Shown one piece after another: positions 22,557 to 34,994 of a DNA stretch of 64,000 nt. Every line of letters starts with the position of its first letter. Position 1 is the stretch's first letter. The stretch is from Gnetum montanum (taxonomy: Eukaryota; Streptophyta; Gnetopsida; Gnetales; Gnetaceae), in assembly GCA_015680685.1 (NCBI GenBank), contig MNCI01035702.1, positions 98,417 through 162,416 of the forward strand, read 5' to 3'. A model generated the notes under the pieces. It had not been told where the DNA came from, made no database searches, and worked only from the letters and a program-made list of their open reading frames with translations. The position numbers were made by a program, and so were the translations under genes.

Positions 22557-24700
22557 AACATCTTTTTAATCATGATAGCTAGCTTTAATGATTTGGAGTT
22601 TAGAGTTAGCAATTTTTAGCTTTCATTGAGCATCTTTTCAACCTTCAAACTTCTTCTAATACATTGAATACATGGTTAGCATCTATTGCTTTAACTCAAT
22701 CCTAGGCCTACCTACTATTAACATGGCCAAGTTGGCATAGTGTATGTTTGCTAACTCCATGTACTTTGTAAGGTCTTCTATCTATAGGCCTTTATTCTTT
22801 AGCTCTACCTAGTGTATTAAGACAAGATTGTTCAAGATGGGTTGCTAGTCTAGTCATCGTTGCATAGTTGTTTCAATCTTAGCCTTTGCCATTTAGATCT
22901 CTTACTCATTAATTTGTTTTGATATGTCTACATGGCCTCTGAAGTGCTTCTTTAGCTTCTCATGCTTTTTGGCTTCATTTTTCCATGCTCTAAGTTTAAT
23001 TATAGAATTTTGATGAATTGCATGGACTTCTTCAAGCTACAAGATCTTGTTTTCTCAAGTTAGTTATATGATGTTTAGGTTAACTCTAGTGAATTACTTC
23101 CTTAGTTAACTGAGGCTTTCTTTCAATAGGTGTTTCTCCTTTTTTGCATCAGTCAACCTTCTATTCTCAACAGTATGTGTCTTATTTTCTTCTTCTAACA
23201 AAGTAATGACTTTAGCATGGGTGTAAGGTTATGCATTAGCAACTGATGCATTCCAAGTTGTCTTTTTCTTTTCCATCTTCAATTGCTTTTATTTGGTCAT
23301 CTCTAAATTGTTACAATTTCTCTAGTGCTGCATATTTTGATGGATCTTGTACTTGAATTAGGAGTTGTGCTAATTCTTCTTACAATTTTTGGATTTTCAA
23401 CTTAGGGTATTACATTCTTATCTCAACAATGATCAAATTTTCTTTCACAGAGATTAACTCAGACTACCCTATAGTGATATCATGAGGGATATCAAAAATA
23501 TTTTACATAACTTGTCCTACTTGTAGTAGTTTGTCTAGGGTGTCTTCATGTTCTTCTACTGACATTAATTCTTTTTCCTTACCCTTGTCTTTTCTATATG
23601 GTCCTATAATGGTTTAGACATGTTTTACTCTAGAGAAGTTAGTTGGAGGCACAACATGAATATTAAAGGCTTCTTTGATATGGTATGTTATCAAATTTAT
23701 TATTCCTTATGCATCTTTATGCTGCATAACCATAAGTGTGGCTCCTTATCCTATTTCTAAGGTCATTTGAAATAAGATAGCATTTCCTAAAATATGTTGT
23801 GCCCAATCATATTCTTTTGCTTGAAAAGAGACTTGACTACTGGTCAGTCTTGTGGATACTAAAGGATAAATAGAATTTTTCCTTCCTCTATATATGCTTA
23901 ATATTTCTCTACTTACCCAGCTTATAGTTTTAGCAATCAATTACAAATGGCTTATAGTAAGCTTATAATCATTTTGTTGTGTTACTGGAATACTAGGTCT
24001 GACTTTCTCTATGCTTGTAGCTAGTATGTTAGTTATCAATGTTGATGAGATTGTTGCCTGAGTGCCTACTGGCTTCTCCACTTAATCCTTCTTAGATGGC
24101 AATGGATTAAAATTTCTTACATATGATGCATTTGGGGCTCTTCTTGGTACATCATTAGTATACTCCAAAATGCCTACCGTTTTTACATAGTTTTCTTATT
24201 AAATAGGGAAACTGAAATGTCAATTTCCTTAACTTCTTCTCTTCAAATCACTTATGAATTTCTAAAAATAGTAGATATACCATGTTTACTTGAAATTTTC
24301 CCATTAATATTCACTTTCTCTAGCAACATATGTGGAAATTTGATTCAATTTCTTGGTAGGGAAAATATGATATGTCCCAATCTTGAAGTATATCTTCTCT
24401 ACAGTTGATAATTCAATGTATTTCTTCTTTATTGTTTCATAAGCCCTTTGTAGCTAAAGATTTCTAGCATTTGTATCTAACCTTGAGGATATCTAGGCTA
24501 TGTTAGCTTTAATGTTTGGAAGATTCAATGCTTTTGTAATTTCAATCTTATTGTGGCATCATCTTGTTTGAATATGATACTATGATGCTTTCAATCTTAT
24601 TGTGGCATCATCTTGTTTGTTATGCCAAAATTGATAAGTCTCTTCCAAATATTAGTAATCAATTATAGAAATTTTAGGTCAAAATGCTTGTAATTGCTAT
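22557..24700 (-). pseudogene. Accessory coiled-coil ORF of the lower Athila-like unit
   Basis: The second copy of the ORF at 34995-37579. Minus-strand similarity includes KYMELANIHYANLAML (about 22760-22710) against KYMELANLQYANLALL, and GNAILFQMTLEIG then GATLMVMQHK (about 23795-23715) against GNSTSFSMHLKEG then GATILVM. The middle is charged and heptad-like (ALEKL...QFRDDQIKAIEDGKEK, about 23330-23265). Many stops, mostly TAG and TAA. Element F interrupts it near the 3' end and the frame resumes at 1321. Athila elements carry an envelope-like ORF in this position; I see no signal peptide or convincing membrane anchor, so a function cannot be assigned. Confidence 0.65.
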
Positions 24701-26440
24701 CAAATTTTTACAAGTACAAATTCCATGAATGAATTAAAATTCAGTTTCATAATAATTGTGAACATAATTGACTTGTTGCTAAGCACTTAGACACATTATT
24801 CTACAACTGTAAGCTATTGACCTAGTTCCATAGATGGAGGCAATGTAGCTTCTGAATGTGCAAATTGCCTTATTGGAGATGTGAGTTGATGGATAGAGAA
24901 TGACTAAGATTTTTATTCCTAAGTATGAGGTTGATCTCTTCCACTTTTCTAGGCCTCCTATCACATGATTATGATGGTCTTGTGGCTTCAAGGATTCTTT
25001 TTGGAGGTATTCACAATCATAAGTGATGTTGTGAATACCCAATTTTTTTTTTTAAAATTTCCATTTATATGTATCCCTTCTTCAGATTTTAGGTTCTAAT
25101 AAAAAAATATAAAAGATAGTTGATTTTATTTTTAATTATGATTGCAGTATTAGGAATATCATGAATTTAGAAAAAGCTTCAATTTGATATTTCTAGAATT
25201 TGATATTTATTGGAATTAAAGAATGTTTACAAATTAATGTTTTAAACATTTTGTCCCAATTCATTAATTCAAACTTGTTCACAATTGTACAACATTCCTA
25301 AGGGATACACTTTTAAAATTGTTGACATTAAATAGATTAATAGCTCTAAATTATCATGAAATTTTGAAATCATAAAAATCATTACCTTTATATTTAAATA
25401 ATCCAAAAATTCAAACATTTGTAGAAATTCCGAAAATTATGCAACACTCCCTTAACAATAGAGAATCTTGCTGTAGGAGCTCAAGTATTCAAGAATTATC
25501 AAAATTTGGTGTGAAATGTGAAAGATATGGCTCTTGAAAAATGATCTAATAGAAAAACAACATAAATTCCTCTTATGTTTTTCAAAAAAATGAAAGATTT
25601 CCATAATATAACAACGAAATCATATTTATGGTATTATAGATGTGATATTATAGAAGATACGATATCATATCTACAATATTATCATAGAAAAATTCAAAAT
25701 TTTCATTGGATTTTAGGGAAAAAGACTAGCAAATTTGAATTTCTAGGATGTCTTATGGTTATATCAAGGATGTCTAGTCAAGGAATGATGCTTAGGATTG
25801 GTTAAATTACCCATGGAATATAAAAAATGATGATAATCAATGCTCTTGGGCAAGGTAGAATATAGATATCCAAGTGATGGCAGAAATGATTAAGTATATA
25901 AATCAATGAGAGGTTAGTGAATGATATTAAAGGTGATATAGCAACTAGGAATGTACAAGATGAGGTGAAATTGATTTTCAAGTATGATCCACAAGAGTTA
26001 TACAAGCGAGTCTTTCCCAAAGCAGGCTATTGCCCTTAATGCCCTTGTATAATCACTCATACAAATGTCCATAGGCATGTTAGGAATTGAATGTGAGTCA
26101 AACCTATCTTCTAATACATACTTGTTAGAATTTTCTTAGCAAGAAAATAACACTATGCCTATGAAATTATCAAATTATAGTTATATATATTAGTAAGGTG
26201 GAATGGTAAAAGAATGGATTTTAGAAAATGGAACATGAGGTATCCTACCATAGTTATAATGAATTTGGTGTATGCAGTATGGTTAAAATGATCATTATAC
26301 CCGTCTTTCTATGTTTTAAACCAAGTCAATACCACTTACCAATGACATTGCATTGTATCATATTGAGTTGTTAACCATAAGACTAATAAAAACCATAGGC
26401 AATAACACTACTCACATGAAGAGCTTAGGAAGAAAAATAT
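24701..26440 (-). other. Spacer upstream of accessory ORF, lower unit
   Basis: AT-rich sequence without recognisable coding. Part of it (around 25990-26075) matches 38370-38450 in the upper unit, including TACAAGCGAGTCTTTCCCA-like sequence, so it belongs to the element. A tandem duplication of about 55 bases containing CAATCTTATTGTGGCATCATCT lies at 24540-24625. Confidence 0.5.
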
Positions 26441-26975
26441 ATAATTCATTATCATCATCATCTTAGTGATGTTTCAACAAAATGGGATTGGCTAGATAAG
26501 TTCTTTTTCACCATTTTTTTGTATGAAGAGCTATATCTTTGTTTATTTATATTTCTTTAAATCATATTCATTCATTTTTTTCCATATCTTCTTTGATCTT
26601 TCTTTCAGTGGATTTTCTAGAATAATAATATAGTAATTTTTTTATAGGTTCATTGTTTGATCTTCTTTGCACATTTGCAAATTGTCTAAGATGCTATTCT
26701 TGTAGCTTATCTACAATAGAAGTCACTCCAAGTCTTTCTTGGACATATGTATTATGTACTTTATCTCTTCTAGTAACATTCAACATCTATCAAAGCATTT
26801 GTATTTTTGCCCAACTAGTTTATTATTCATGGCTCTTTTGTATTGTTCAACATTCAACATCATATAAGCTAGTAGGTTTGATTGTTGTCATGTAAAATTT
26901 CCCCTTTAATTTAATTGATATTCTTTTATCACATAGAATACCACTAGCCTATCTCCATTTTTACCGTCTGAAGTA
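26440..26975 (-). pseudogene. 5'-truncated LINE (RTE-type) reverse transcriptase end
   Basis: On the minus strand from about 26975 the translation reads SGILCDKR, LKGKFYMTTIKPTSLYDVECW, then RDKVHNTYVQERLGVTSIVDKLQE and FANVQRRSNNEPI. These are the well-known C-terminal motifs of plant RTE-clade LINE reverse transcriptases (LCDRR, LKGKFYRT, LYGTECW, RLRWFGHVQRR). The 3' tail reads GAACTTATCTAGCCAATCCCA, resembling the common LINE/Au-SINE tail, and ends in a GAT microsatellite at about 26448-26463. It inserted into the spacer of the Athila-like unit and is 5'-truncated, as usual for LINEs. Confidence 0.8.
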
Positions 26976-28009
26976 GAATGCATAATTAATTAATTATAAT
27001 TATTTTATGTTATTGGAGATTTTGGCCATTGATTAGGGATATTCCTTTAGATATGGGTAACATGTCTTTCTATTCAGATGATGAAGCTAGTCCAAGAGAC
27101 CATTAGATTCTTAGAAGTAGCCTATCTTTAGGCATGGATAACATGTCTTTCTATTGATACTCAAGAATGTATATTATATATACCAATTAATTATTACATT
27201 AATCTTTTCAAACGACTAGCTTCATGTATAGGTAGCATGTCTTTCTAATGTTGTAATAAGATAATAATTATTGTTTTAAGAATATGCTTCCATTTTAATG
27301 AATATTTGAGCAATGATATGACATGTGGAGGACTAGAAATTATAGAAGAAGTCCAAAGAATCAACAAATCCCTTTGATGTCACACTATTTTTTCTAGCCT
27401 CTTGGTTCTTCCCCTTTTCTTTAAGGCATAAAAGTTATGAGTCAATTTTAGGTTTGATTAATAAGAATTACATTATGTTCATGCTAAAAACCTCTTATTA
27501 TTGGAAATAGGTGAAATGGATGATGTGGTCTTAGTATATATATAATTAGTCCTTCAATAATTTAATAACATAGGATTAAATTTTTCATATATAGACAATG
27601 TCTCACTTATTATTGAGGGCTTTGTTGGTAAAAATGACAAGGATATATACAATTTAGAATTAAAAATGTTAAAAGAATTACAAAGTTTGTAAAGAATAAA
27701 AGGTATCAAGAATAGAAAGATGTATGAAGAAATTGAAAAAGATATTAAAAATGAAAAAAATATTTAAAGAATTAGAAAGAATAAAAAAGAAAAAATAAAG
27801 GAAATCCACAAGGCCTAAGAGTTAGAAGTAACTCCCCCACAACTATTTTTGAAGAAGGAAACATAGAAGATTGAATGAGGTTTACCCTTAGTGAAGGTAA
27901 CTGTGGATTCTACAGATTATTGGAAGTTATTGAATGGTTTAGCATTTTAGATATTGATAATTTTTGTGGACTATCATGAAGATAGATTTACATGACATCA
28001 AATTGATAC
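26976..28009 (-). other. Spacer between integrase and accessory ORF, lower unit
   Basis: AT-rich sequence with few features. The motif TAACATGTCTTTCTATT recurs at 27058, 27139 and (degenerate) 27233, suggesting a decayed repeat of 80-95 bases. An A-rich stretch at 27690-27800 resembles low-complexity sequence. Some of 27830-28009 may be integrase C-terminal coding, but it has no clear motif. Confidence 0.4.
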
Positions 28010-28950
28010 CTAGCATGGATGATATAGGGTCCTTTCCATAGCATCTTAAACATTCTTCTTTGTGTCATATGGTTTGAATTGTAATATAGGACTCTATTGC
28101 CTAGTTAAATATAAACTCGTTGAATCCTAGCATCATGTTGGCATTTGGCATATTTCTTATGGGTCTTATTGAACATTTGAGCTTCTAATTGATTTTTTAC
28201 CAAGAGTATGAATTTCTACTTGAATTAGTAGAGTGGGTAATTTTCCATATACAAGTTCATATGGTGAATACCTTGTAGGAAGTTTACAAGTCGATTGATA
28301 TGCTCAAAGAACATTGTTAAGTTTAGTACTCTATTCTTTCCTATACCTACTAACACTTCTAATTAGAATTTATATAATTTCTCTATTAGTTACTTTAGCC
28401 TGGCCATTTCCTTAAGGGTGATATGGTGTTATTAGTTGATGGTTAATCCTAAGATGCATTTATTTTTTAAATGTAGCTCCTATAAAGTGTGTTCCATTAT
28501 CTGAAATTAGTAGTCATGTTACACTAAATTTGTTTACCACATGTCGTTGAAAAAAATTAGTTGTTATTGTTGATGTGCAATCCTTCAGTACAACTACTTC
28601 TATCCATTTTGTACAATAATCAACAACTCTAATTATATATGACTTCTCATAGCCTGACATTAGTGTAATGGCTTCCACAAAATCAACTCCCTAGGTGTCA
28701 ACTTTCTCCAATGGATGTATCGATTATTACAATTTCTCATTCCTAGCTATCATCCCCATGTCCTTTTTGCACCTTTTATGAGATTGTGCAAATAGATATG
28801 CATCCCTAAATATGATGGGCCAAAAATAACCTAACATTAGAAGTTATATATCTATCCTTCCTTCTGAATAATGGTCACCACATGATCCTTTATGTGCATC
28901 TTATAGGACTCACATCTAACTTTTTTCTAGAACATATCATCGAATTAGTA
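28010..28950 (-). pseudogene. Integrase of the lower Athila-like unit
   Basis: Minus-strand translation gives a zinc-finger remnant (GSCGDHYSEG, about 28880, and SHKRCKKDMG with one Cys lost), GVDFVEAI with the first catalytic Asp (about 28690), YIIRVVDYCTKWIEVVV, SDNGTHFIGA with the second Asp intact (about 28500), and QAKVTNREI where the catalytic Glu is Lys (GAA to AAA, about 28400). ELVYGK follows at about 28250. The motifs are of Athila/Tat-group integrases. Frame is kept over most of the core. Confidence 0.8.
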
Positions 28951-29239
28951 TGTCAATGAAAATATTATAGAGATTATCATAAATTTTAATGAGTTGTTTT
29001 ACTTGATGAAGAGAATATTCTTTGTTCTTTCTATTTCATTTAATAGGTGTTTCTTGTGAAGCTAGATAAGCCATATAATCTATTAACCATGACTTTGTTG
29101 ACAAATCTACAACCATTGCATACTTTGTAAATAATAATTCATCAAGATATTGGAATGAAAATGATTCTTGATCGATGCCCATCGTAGTCTTGACAAATGA
29201 TTAGTAATCACATTTTGGGTCTCTTTTATTAATCATAGT

Positions 29240-29600
29240 GATCTAACGTTCCTGTAAGATCATGAGACATCTTATTATCCTTAGGCTTACTGTTGGTTTG
29301 TTCATTGAAAACTTAATTTTACTATGGTTAATGTGGATGTATACAAGATAATCAAGTACATAGTATTTAAAATTTTCCAGTGCATACACCATAGATGTCA
29401 ACTTATTTTTCTTAGTGGTATAGTTATACTCCCATGATGCTACGGTTGGAGTAATGAATATAGTAAGGCCTCTTCTAGTTATCTAATTGAGTAAGCATTG
29501 CTTCTAATGCATAGTTGGAAGCATTCATCATGATATTGGAGTCTGAAGTCCTTAATATTAGATTCTAAATTAACTTCATTTAGGCTCTTAAATACATTTT
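29240..29600 (-). pseudogene. RNase H of the lower Athila-like unit
   Basis: NASNYALEAMLTQLDN, where the first catalytic Asp is Asn, then KRPYYIHYSN and a frameshift; later NVITNHLSRLRW-like sequence, as in the C-terminus of gypsy RNase H. There is one RNase H domain only, unlike element F. Confidence 0.7.
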
Positions 29601-29639
29601 CAAACTCCTTTGACAAAAAAATGGTATATTTTTCTTTGT

Positions 29640-30460
29640 TAGTTCTACTAGTAGTTTTACTATCTTTGAGAAATCTTTAGTAATATCCTATATGACAAAG
29701 GTAAGATATAATATCTTTAATGGTTTTTGATCTTTGGGTCATGCCTTGGATGACTCTTATTTTATCAAGGTTCATTTTAATTTCTTGTTATGAAACTTTG
29801 TGATCTAGGTCTATTCCATCCTAGATAATCAAGTGGCTTATTTGTAAATTGAGCTTCAAACTTATCTCTACACATATTTTTAAAGCTTATTATAAATGGT
29901 CAAAAGCTTACTTGAATTTAGGTCCATAAGTGGTGAAATCATTGATAAATACTATAACTCCATTACTAATATGATTTTGAAATGTATTAGGAGCATTATA
30001 TAGACCAAATGATATTTGTCTATAGAAAACTAAACTTTAAGGACTAGTGAATGTAACCTTTTTTTGGTGTTTTTTTTACGCAATATAGATTTGATTGTAT
30101 CTACTGTAACCATCTTCAAAATTGTAGTACTGGTCTCCTATTATAGTATCTAATACTTGGTCAAAAAATGATAAATGGATGTGGTATTAAAATATTGGCA
30201 CATTGAATAATCAAAAATCTACACAAACCCTCCACTTACCACCATTATTCAAAAAATTTACCAATGAACTAAACCATTTAATGTTTACTATTGGGTAGAT
30301 GAATCTTACCATGAGTAGTTTTTCAAATTCTTGCATGATTTCTTTCTTAAGCTTTGAATTCAATTATTATTAAGGTTGACGTCATGGCTTAACTATTAGA
30401 TTTTTATAGATACGGTATTGGAAAATGCATGGATGTATTCTGATTATTTTATCGTAAGAC
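29640..30460 (-). pseudogene. Reverse transcriptase of the lower Athila-like unit
   Basis: GKWRVCVDF (about 30240), FFDQVLDTIIGDQYYNFEDGYSRYNQI (about 30160-30080), SFGLYNAPNTFQN (about 30015-29980) and VIVFINDFTTYGPKF in place of the YMDD-type box (about 29950), where the first Asp is Asn. The order and spacing are those of gypsy RT. The 3' part towards 29640 is poorly conserved. Confidence 0.75.
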
Positions 30461-30929
30461 CATGCAAAGACTTTTGCCCATTTGCTTACAACCTTAGGTA
30501 GTTTTTAGTTTTGTTTTTTGTTAATATTGACATTCATAATTACCAGTTTTTCATTATTTAGAAAGCATATTCTAGTATATCTAGTAGTGTTTTTAGTTCT
30601 AAAGGGTCTAACTCAAACTTCTCAAGAATTGCTAACTTTCCCCATTCTATATTTTCTTAAACTCTATGTAGGAAAGCTACTTTCTTCATGGTTGTCTTAT
30701 CTATCTATTTAACATAGATGCTTATGATTCTTTTAATCGATTCCATGCATATGTTGAATCTAGATTCTATATTCATAATTAGCCAAAAGGTACCTTCTTG
30801 TTTCATGGATGCTACATACAAACAATATTGCATACACGTCTTCTATGCATACTTTGCATGATGGAATGTTTCCTTTTCTTGTTGTCCTTACTTTTTGCAC
30901 ACAAATGCACTTGGTATCACTATATGCAA

Positions 30930-31320
30930 TGCATTAAACTTTTTATCTTTGTATAGCTTCCTTTTCATCTTCCTTGGAAATTTCCAAGGATAAATGTCTT
31001 ATTCCTAACTTAGCATTCATTGTGCTAAGATATATCCTATCCATTATAATAGGAAACTCACCTTTATTTTTTCCCACATGAATAACTAAGAAGTCTATAG
31101 GATATGACCATCTACTAATGGTAGTCATGATGTCCTCTACTTGTGCAAGTGGGATAAGAATAGACTAGCCTACAAGGTCTAATCTAATGTTATACTTCTT
31201 TTATAGAGGTAGATTCCAAGCCTTGTACATATCCTAATAAATAAAATTTATTCTCAATCCTAAATCTAGTAGAGCTTTACATTGTGTGTTTCCTAATATT
31301 TGAAGGTATTTTAAAATTTT
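30930..31320 (-). pseudogene. Aspartic protease of the lower Athila-like unit
   Basis: CKALLDLGLRINFI keeps the catalytic Asp (about 31290-31250), followed after about 60 codons by EDIMTTISRWSYPIDFLVI and GEFPIIMDRIYLSTMNAKLG (about 31060-31000), the counterpart of the protease ILGRPFL motif. The homologous protease in the upper unit is at 55020-55440. Confidence 0.7.
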
Positions 31321-31639
31321 TTAGGGCTATTTATTTTTTAGAAAGTACTCTTAGCTTAACCTAGTGACTGATTTTTTGTGTAAGCATGAAAATTGTATAG
31401 TTCTTGTTGGTTAGTGGTTGAAGCATAATATTTGAATGAGGACTTGGTGTAAGAAAAACATGATTAGGTGAAGTTTCTATCCTTCTAGTATTTTTTGGAT
31501 TTCTCATCAAGAAAGGATGTTTTCTCAATTTTGATATGTAAGTACTAGTAATGTCATCTTCCTATGTACTAAGTACCCTTGTTGTACTCTTTTGTTGTGG
31601 TTGTGTTGGAAATTCTTCTTGCATAACTAGTGGTGGTAC

Positions 31640-33960
31640 TTGTAGTAATAGATTATGAGTTGGATAAGAATGAGGTACAACTAGATGTGACATGTAAGAT
31701 GGTGATTTTGCACATGGGGTTGTAGGTCTATGACACTTTATTGGGTAATAGTAAGAAGAAGCATGAACTAAAGTACCACTTGAAGATACTAACTTCTAGA
31801 CATATTAATTATAGGGATTTAATTATTGGTAATGATGTAGGGACACCTCTTTTGATCCCTTTATTCTTTTCTATATTTTGTTTGTGGGTTTTATACTTGA
31901 AGAAGGTGTCATGGAAGGTAAGAAGACATCTTGGTTAAGGCCTAGGGTTGATAAAATATGTCTTGAGATGAGCAGATACATCTTGCTTATTTTGCTGACA
32001 TCTTGGGGAAGATGTCTTGGCCTAGGAGAAGGTGTCCTAGGCAATATGTCTTGGCCCAAGAGAAGATGTCTCAGGCAAGATGTCTTGGCCCTATAGGAGG
32101 AGACTTATCAAGTAAGACATCTTACCAATGAAAAATACATCTTTCCCTTAGAGGAAATGTCTCCCAAAGATAGAAGAATTCTCTCTTAAGAGTTGGGTTA
32201 TCACATGAGACATTTTCCCAAGGTCAAAGATGACTTGTACAACTAAGGAAACTTCCAAAAACACCCATCCCAATTCAAGAAACAATCAAGATAAGCTAAG
32301 AAGGGGTGAAAATAGCTAGGGAGAAGGTGAGAAGACTTGGGAAATAACTGAAGAATCTCAAGTGAGCTGGAAAAAGGTTTGTACCTTTCTTGTCTTCATG
32401 TTTTCAATAAATATTATTGTGATTCCCAATTGTTGGGGAGAGATGACAATGAATAAGTAAGAAAGAGAGATCTTGAGTGTAGAGAGCTAAGTAAGAGAGG
32501 GTGTGTAAGCATGTTGGGTAAGTGTAATTGATGATTGTAGCTTCAAGATGAAATTTTGGTATGTTGATGTGTGTGCTTTATTTTCTTGTGTCTTACTTGT
32601 AAGTCAAGATATCAGTCCCAAGTTGTGGAAGATATTCTCTATTGGTTGTTTCTTGCATTAAGAACAACCATTGTATGATTTTAGAGCCTTAAGCTTTGCA
32701 GTATCATTTGAGTATGATAGGTTTTGAATATTTATGAGTTTTGAGAAACCTCTTGTAATCTTCTAATTGAATAATGTGGGATAGCTAATTTTTTTGTTTT
32801 ATACCAAATTAATTATCATTTCATAAGATCTAAATTTAGTATTTGAATATGTTAATTGGTAAAGTGAACCTACTCTAGGTAAGGATGCTATTGTCTTAGT
32901 GGTGGCATCCCCCATGACTGTGATTATCTCCAATATTGATGATACTACTCTTATGGTTGAAGGTGAGCCCCACTATGATATTATTGTTGTTAATAGAGTT
33001 GTATGAGATTATCTTGTTGGTTAGGTAATCTTTTGAACATTTACTTTTTAATGAATTTTGGATTTAATAAATACGCTCCAAATTCTTGTAGATGGGCCAT
33101 GATAGGATAATAGCCCTTGGGATGTTCATACTAGCATGCATCACATCTATTCTCTTCCTTAGAGCTTGAATTTGTAACCTCTTCTATAACAAAAATAACT
33201 TTTCCTTTGTTCTTATATTGGTCACATCCATTGTCCTTTTTCTTCTTCTTATCTTTACTTCCAATGAATGCTTGCTTAGCCTTATCTTCTATTATCTTTA
33301 GTGTAACTGCAAATTTTTTCTTAATTGTATCCCACATCTTTTCAACATTGGCTAGAACATCTTTAAAATTTTTTTATATTATGAAAGTTTTTTTTATTCA
33401 AATATTTTATGGATTTTTCCTAGCATGTTTAAAAAACTCTCATATCTCTCTTCTTGAGAAAAGAATCTATATTATATTCTTCAAATGACTCTCTCTTTCT
33501 TAAGCCACCTTCTTTCTTAGTAACATGGTCCAATAGCCTTTGTATGTAGTCAATTATCATTTTTGATAATCTTTCTTGGTTGTATACATCAAGAATATTT
33601 ATTGTATTATTTATTAACTCATCAATTATGGGTCTTAGCTACTTCCTTTGTGATAATCCATGCCTCGAGCATATGTGTAAGGGTGAATAATATCTTCTCA
33701 TGGCTACATCAAGGAATTCATGGGTTCCTTATTTCCACTCTTCGATTTGCTTCCTTAGGCTTGACACTCTTGAGTAGGTTTGGTACTTATCATTAAACAA
33801 TTCTAACATCATGTTTTATCTTTGGATTGATTTCAGTTCCAATGATCTATACTAACTCTCTACATCTTTGACAAGTGTTCTCAGAAATAACTTTAATTTC
33901 TACTAATTATTCTTGATATTTTGTATGATAGGTATTGTGGAAAGCTTGAAGGTGATGATA
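31640..33960 (-). pseudogene. gag of the lower Athila-like unit, with a 1-kb insertion
   Basis: Homologous to the gag regions at 55690-57960 and 61026-62900. The best-kept part is 33337-33040: KFAVTLKIIEDKAKQAF, a Lys-rich stretch, NRCDAC and YEHPKGYYPIMAHLQEFGAY, corresponding to CDIC.YEHTKGY in the upper copy. The Tyr/Pro/Gln-rich C-terminus is at about 31640-31800 and resumes after an insertion at about 32880-33010. A few codons of the capsid domain are visible at 33500-33900 with many stops. Confidence 0.7.
31800..32880. mobile_element. Unidentified 1-kb insertion in gag
   Basis: Absent from the homologous gag of the upper unit, where the flanking sequences are adjacent. It contains a run of degenerate short repeats of GAAGATGTCTTGGCCTAGGA type at 31970-32100, a possible polyadenylation context (CAATAAATATT, about 32406) and no ORF with recognisable similarity. 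It may be a solo LTR of another family. Ends are approximate and I did not find a target duplication. Confidence 0.45.
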
Positions 33961-34033
33961 CATGTCTACATTATATGACCCTTCAAATTTTACAATGTTG
34001 TTCATGTTAATTTATCTAATAAAACTATCCCTA

Positions 34034-34980
34034 TTGATGAGCAATGAGGTACACCTACACCCAACCATATGAATCACAAAGCATTCACGCATGATCCAAC
34101 TGAATTTTGCAAACTTTCTAGTTTCTAGTGCACTAGTCTTCTAGGAAATGAACCTTGCCTTAAAGTTGTTCATTGTCTTCCAAATTACACTTGTGATGTA
34201 CACTAGTATGGTTAAGTGTAATTGAGGCATTTGATTTTTTATCATTTTTTAATTTATGGTTTGGGTGTTTTAAGAGAAATAAAGTAGTTGGATTAACTAA
34301 TTTAATTTAACTACTTAACTAGTATTTAAGCAGTCCTAACATAAGCATTCGGTCCTACTTTCCATAGACGGCTTGAACCCACATATCCACTATTGGGTTA
34401 CCACGCACTTTGCTATTGGGCATACCAAGTAATAATGCTGCTGGGATTACCAAGCGAATACATGTTATGCTTGAAGTAATTGTACTTATGTGTTTAATTT
34501 ATCTCGCTTATCTTGATTAATTACTTCATTAACTTAATTATTGGAAAACATTTAATAAATAATTGAAAAACTTTAACAAATAATTAAAAACATTAAATGA
34601 ATAAATGAAATATTTAATCTATCCAGAATGCTGCAAGGATCACTAGAAAGCTTGTCTTTATTGCTGCACACACAATTTGTGCTCAGGTACAACAATGCTC
34701 AAATAAAGATTTGTACACTCAATGACTCCTACTGCGGGCACTCAAGAGAAAAATTATAACTCTCAAATGAACAAATTGCAAGAGCTTCACTACTACTAAA
34801 ATCTTGATGCCATAAATGTAGTTGGTGAGTGTGTATTTATAGCCAACAAGTAGACATTGCATCGATGGGGCCTTGTCGATGCATGATATGATGCATTGAC
34901 TAGGCCTCATTGATAAGACCTAGTCAACAAGGCCTTGTTGACGCAACTAACAAAACTATGACTCATCATACACCCATGAC
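34034..34980 (-). repeat. LTR shared between the two Athila-like units
   Basis: Aligns over about 900 bases with the LTR at 58140-59030, including CACAAAGC.TTCACGCATGAT near the 3' end, TGCTGGGATTACCAAGC (plus strand, 34438) and the promoter segment. TATAAATA at 34834-34841. On the minus strand it is preceded by the end of the accessory ORF (34995) and followed by gag of the lower unit. The primer site that should lie at 34020-34033 has been deleted down to a few bases. So one LTR closes the upper unit and opens the lower one. Confidence 0.8.
34834..34841 (-). promoter_or_regulatory. TATA box of shared LTR
   Basis: TATAAATA on the minus strand in GGCTATAAATACAC, downstream of a GC-richer block of CATCGATGCAATG type that recurs in the other LTRs and upstream of the accessory ORF at 38041-38080. 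Confidence 0.65.
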
Positions 34981-34994
34981 TAAATGAAAGCTCA

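Larger units (their letters stand above)
44..34980 (-). mobile_element. Lower Athila-like retrotransposon unit (composite, hosts element F)
   Basis: On the minus strand the order is 5' LTR (34980-34034), gag (33960-31640), protease, RT, RNase H, integrase (31320-28010), non-coding spacer with a LINE fragment, accessory coiled-coil ORF (24700-22557), then the same ORF resuming at 1321 after the 21-kb nested element F, and an LTR at about 1000-44. The frame continues across the F insertion if one copy of the 5-bp duplication is removed. Without F and other insertions the unit is roughly 12-14 kb. The two terminal LTRs are visibly less similar to each other than the 34 kb and 58 kb LTRs are, so the lower LTR could come from an older or recombined copy. 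All coding regions carry stops; the unit is dead. Confidence 0.65.

Noticed and set aside
24779-25042. A lower-unit copy of the internal promoter upstream of the accessory ORF
   Set aside because: Similarity to 37819-38094 is too weak and no TATA or splice donor is conserved.
25600-25700. Similarity of GATATGATATC-type sequence to the LTR at 880-940
   Set aside because: The match is short, AT-rich, nearly palindromic and in the wrong orientation relative to both elements.
33207-33488. Phe/Ile-rich plus-strand ORF that looks like membrane segments
   Set aside because: It is the complement of the Lys-rich gag segment on the minus strand.
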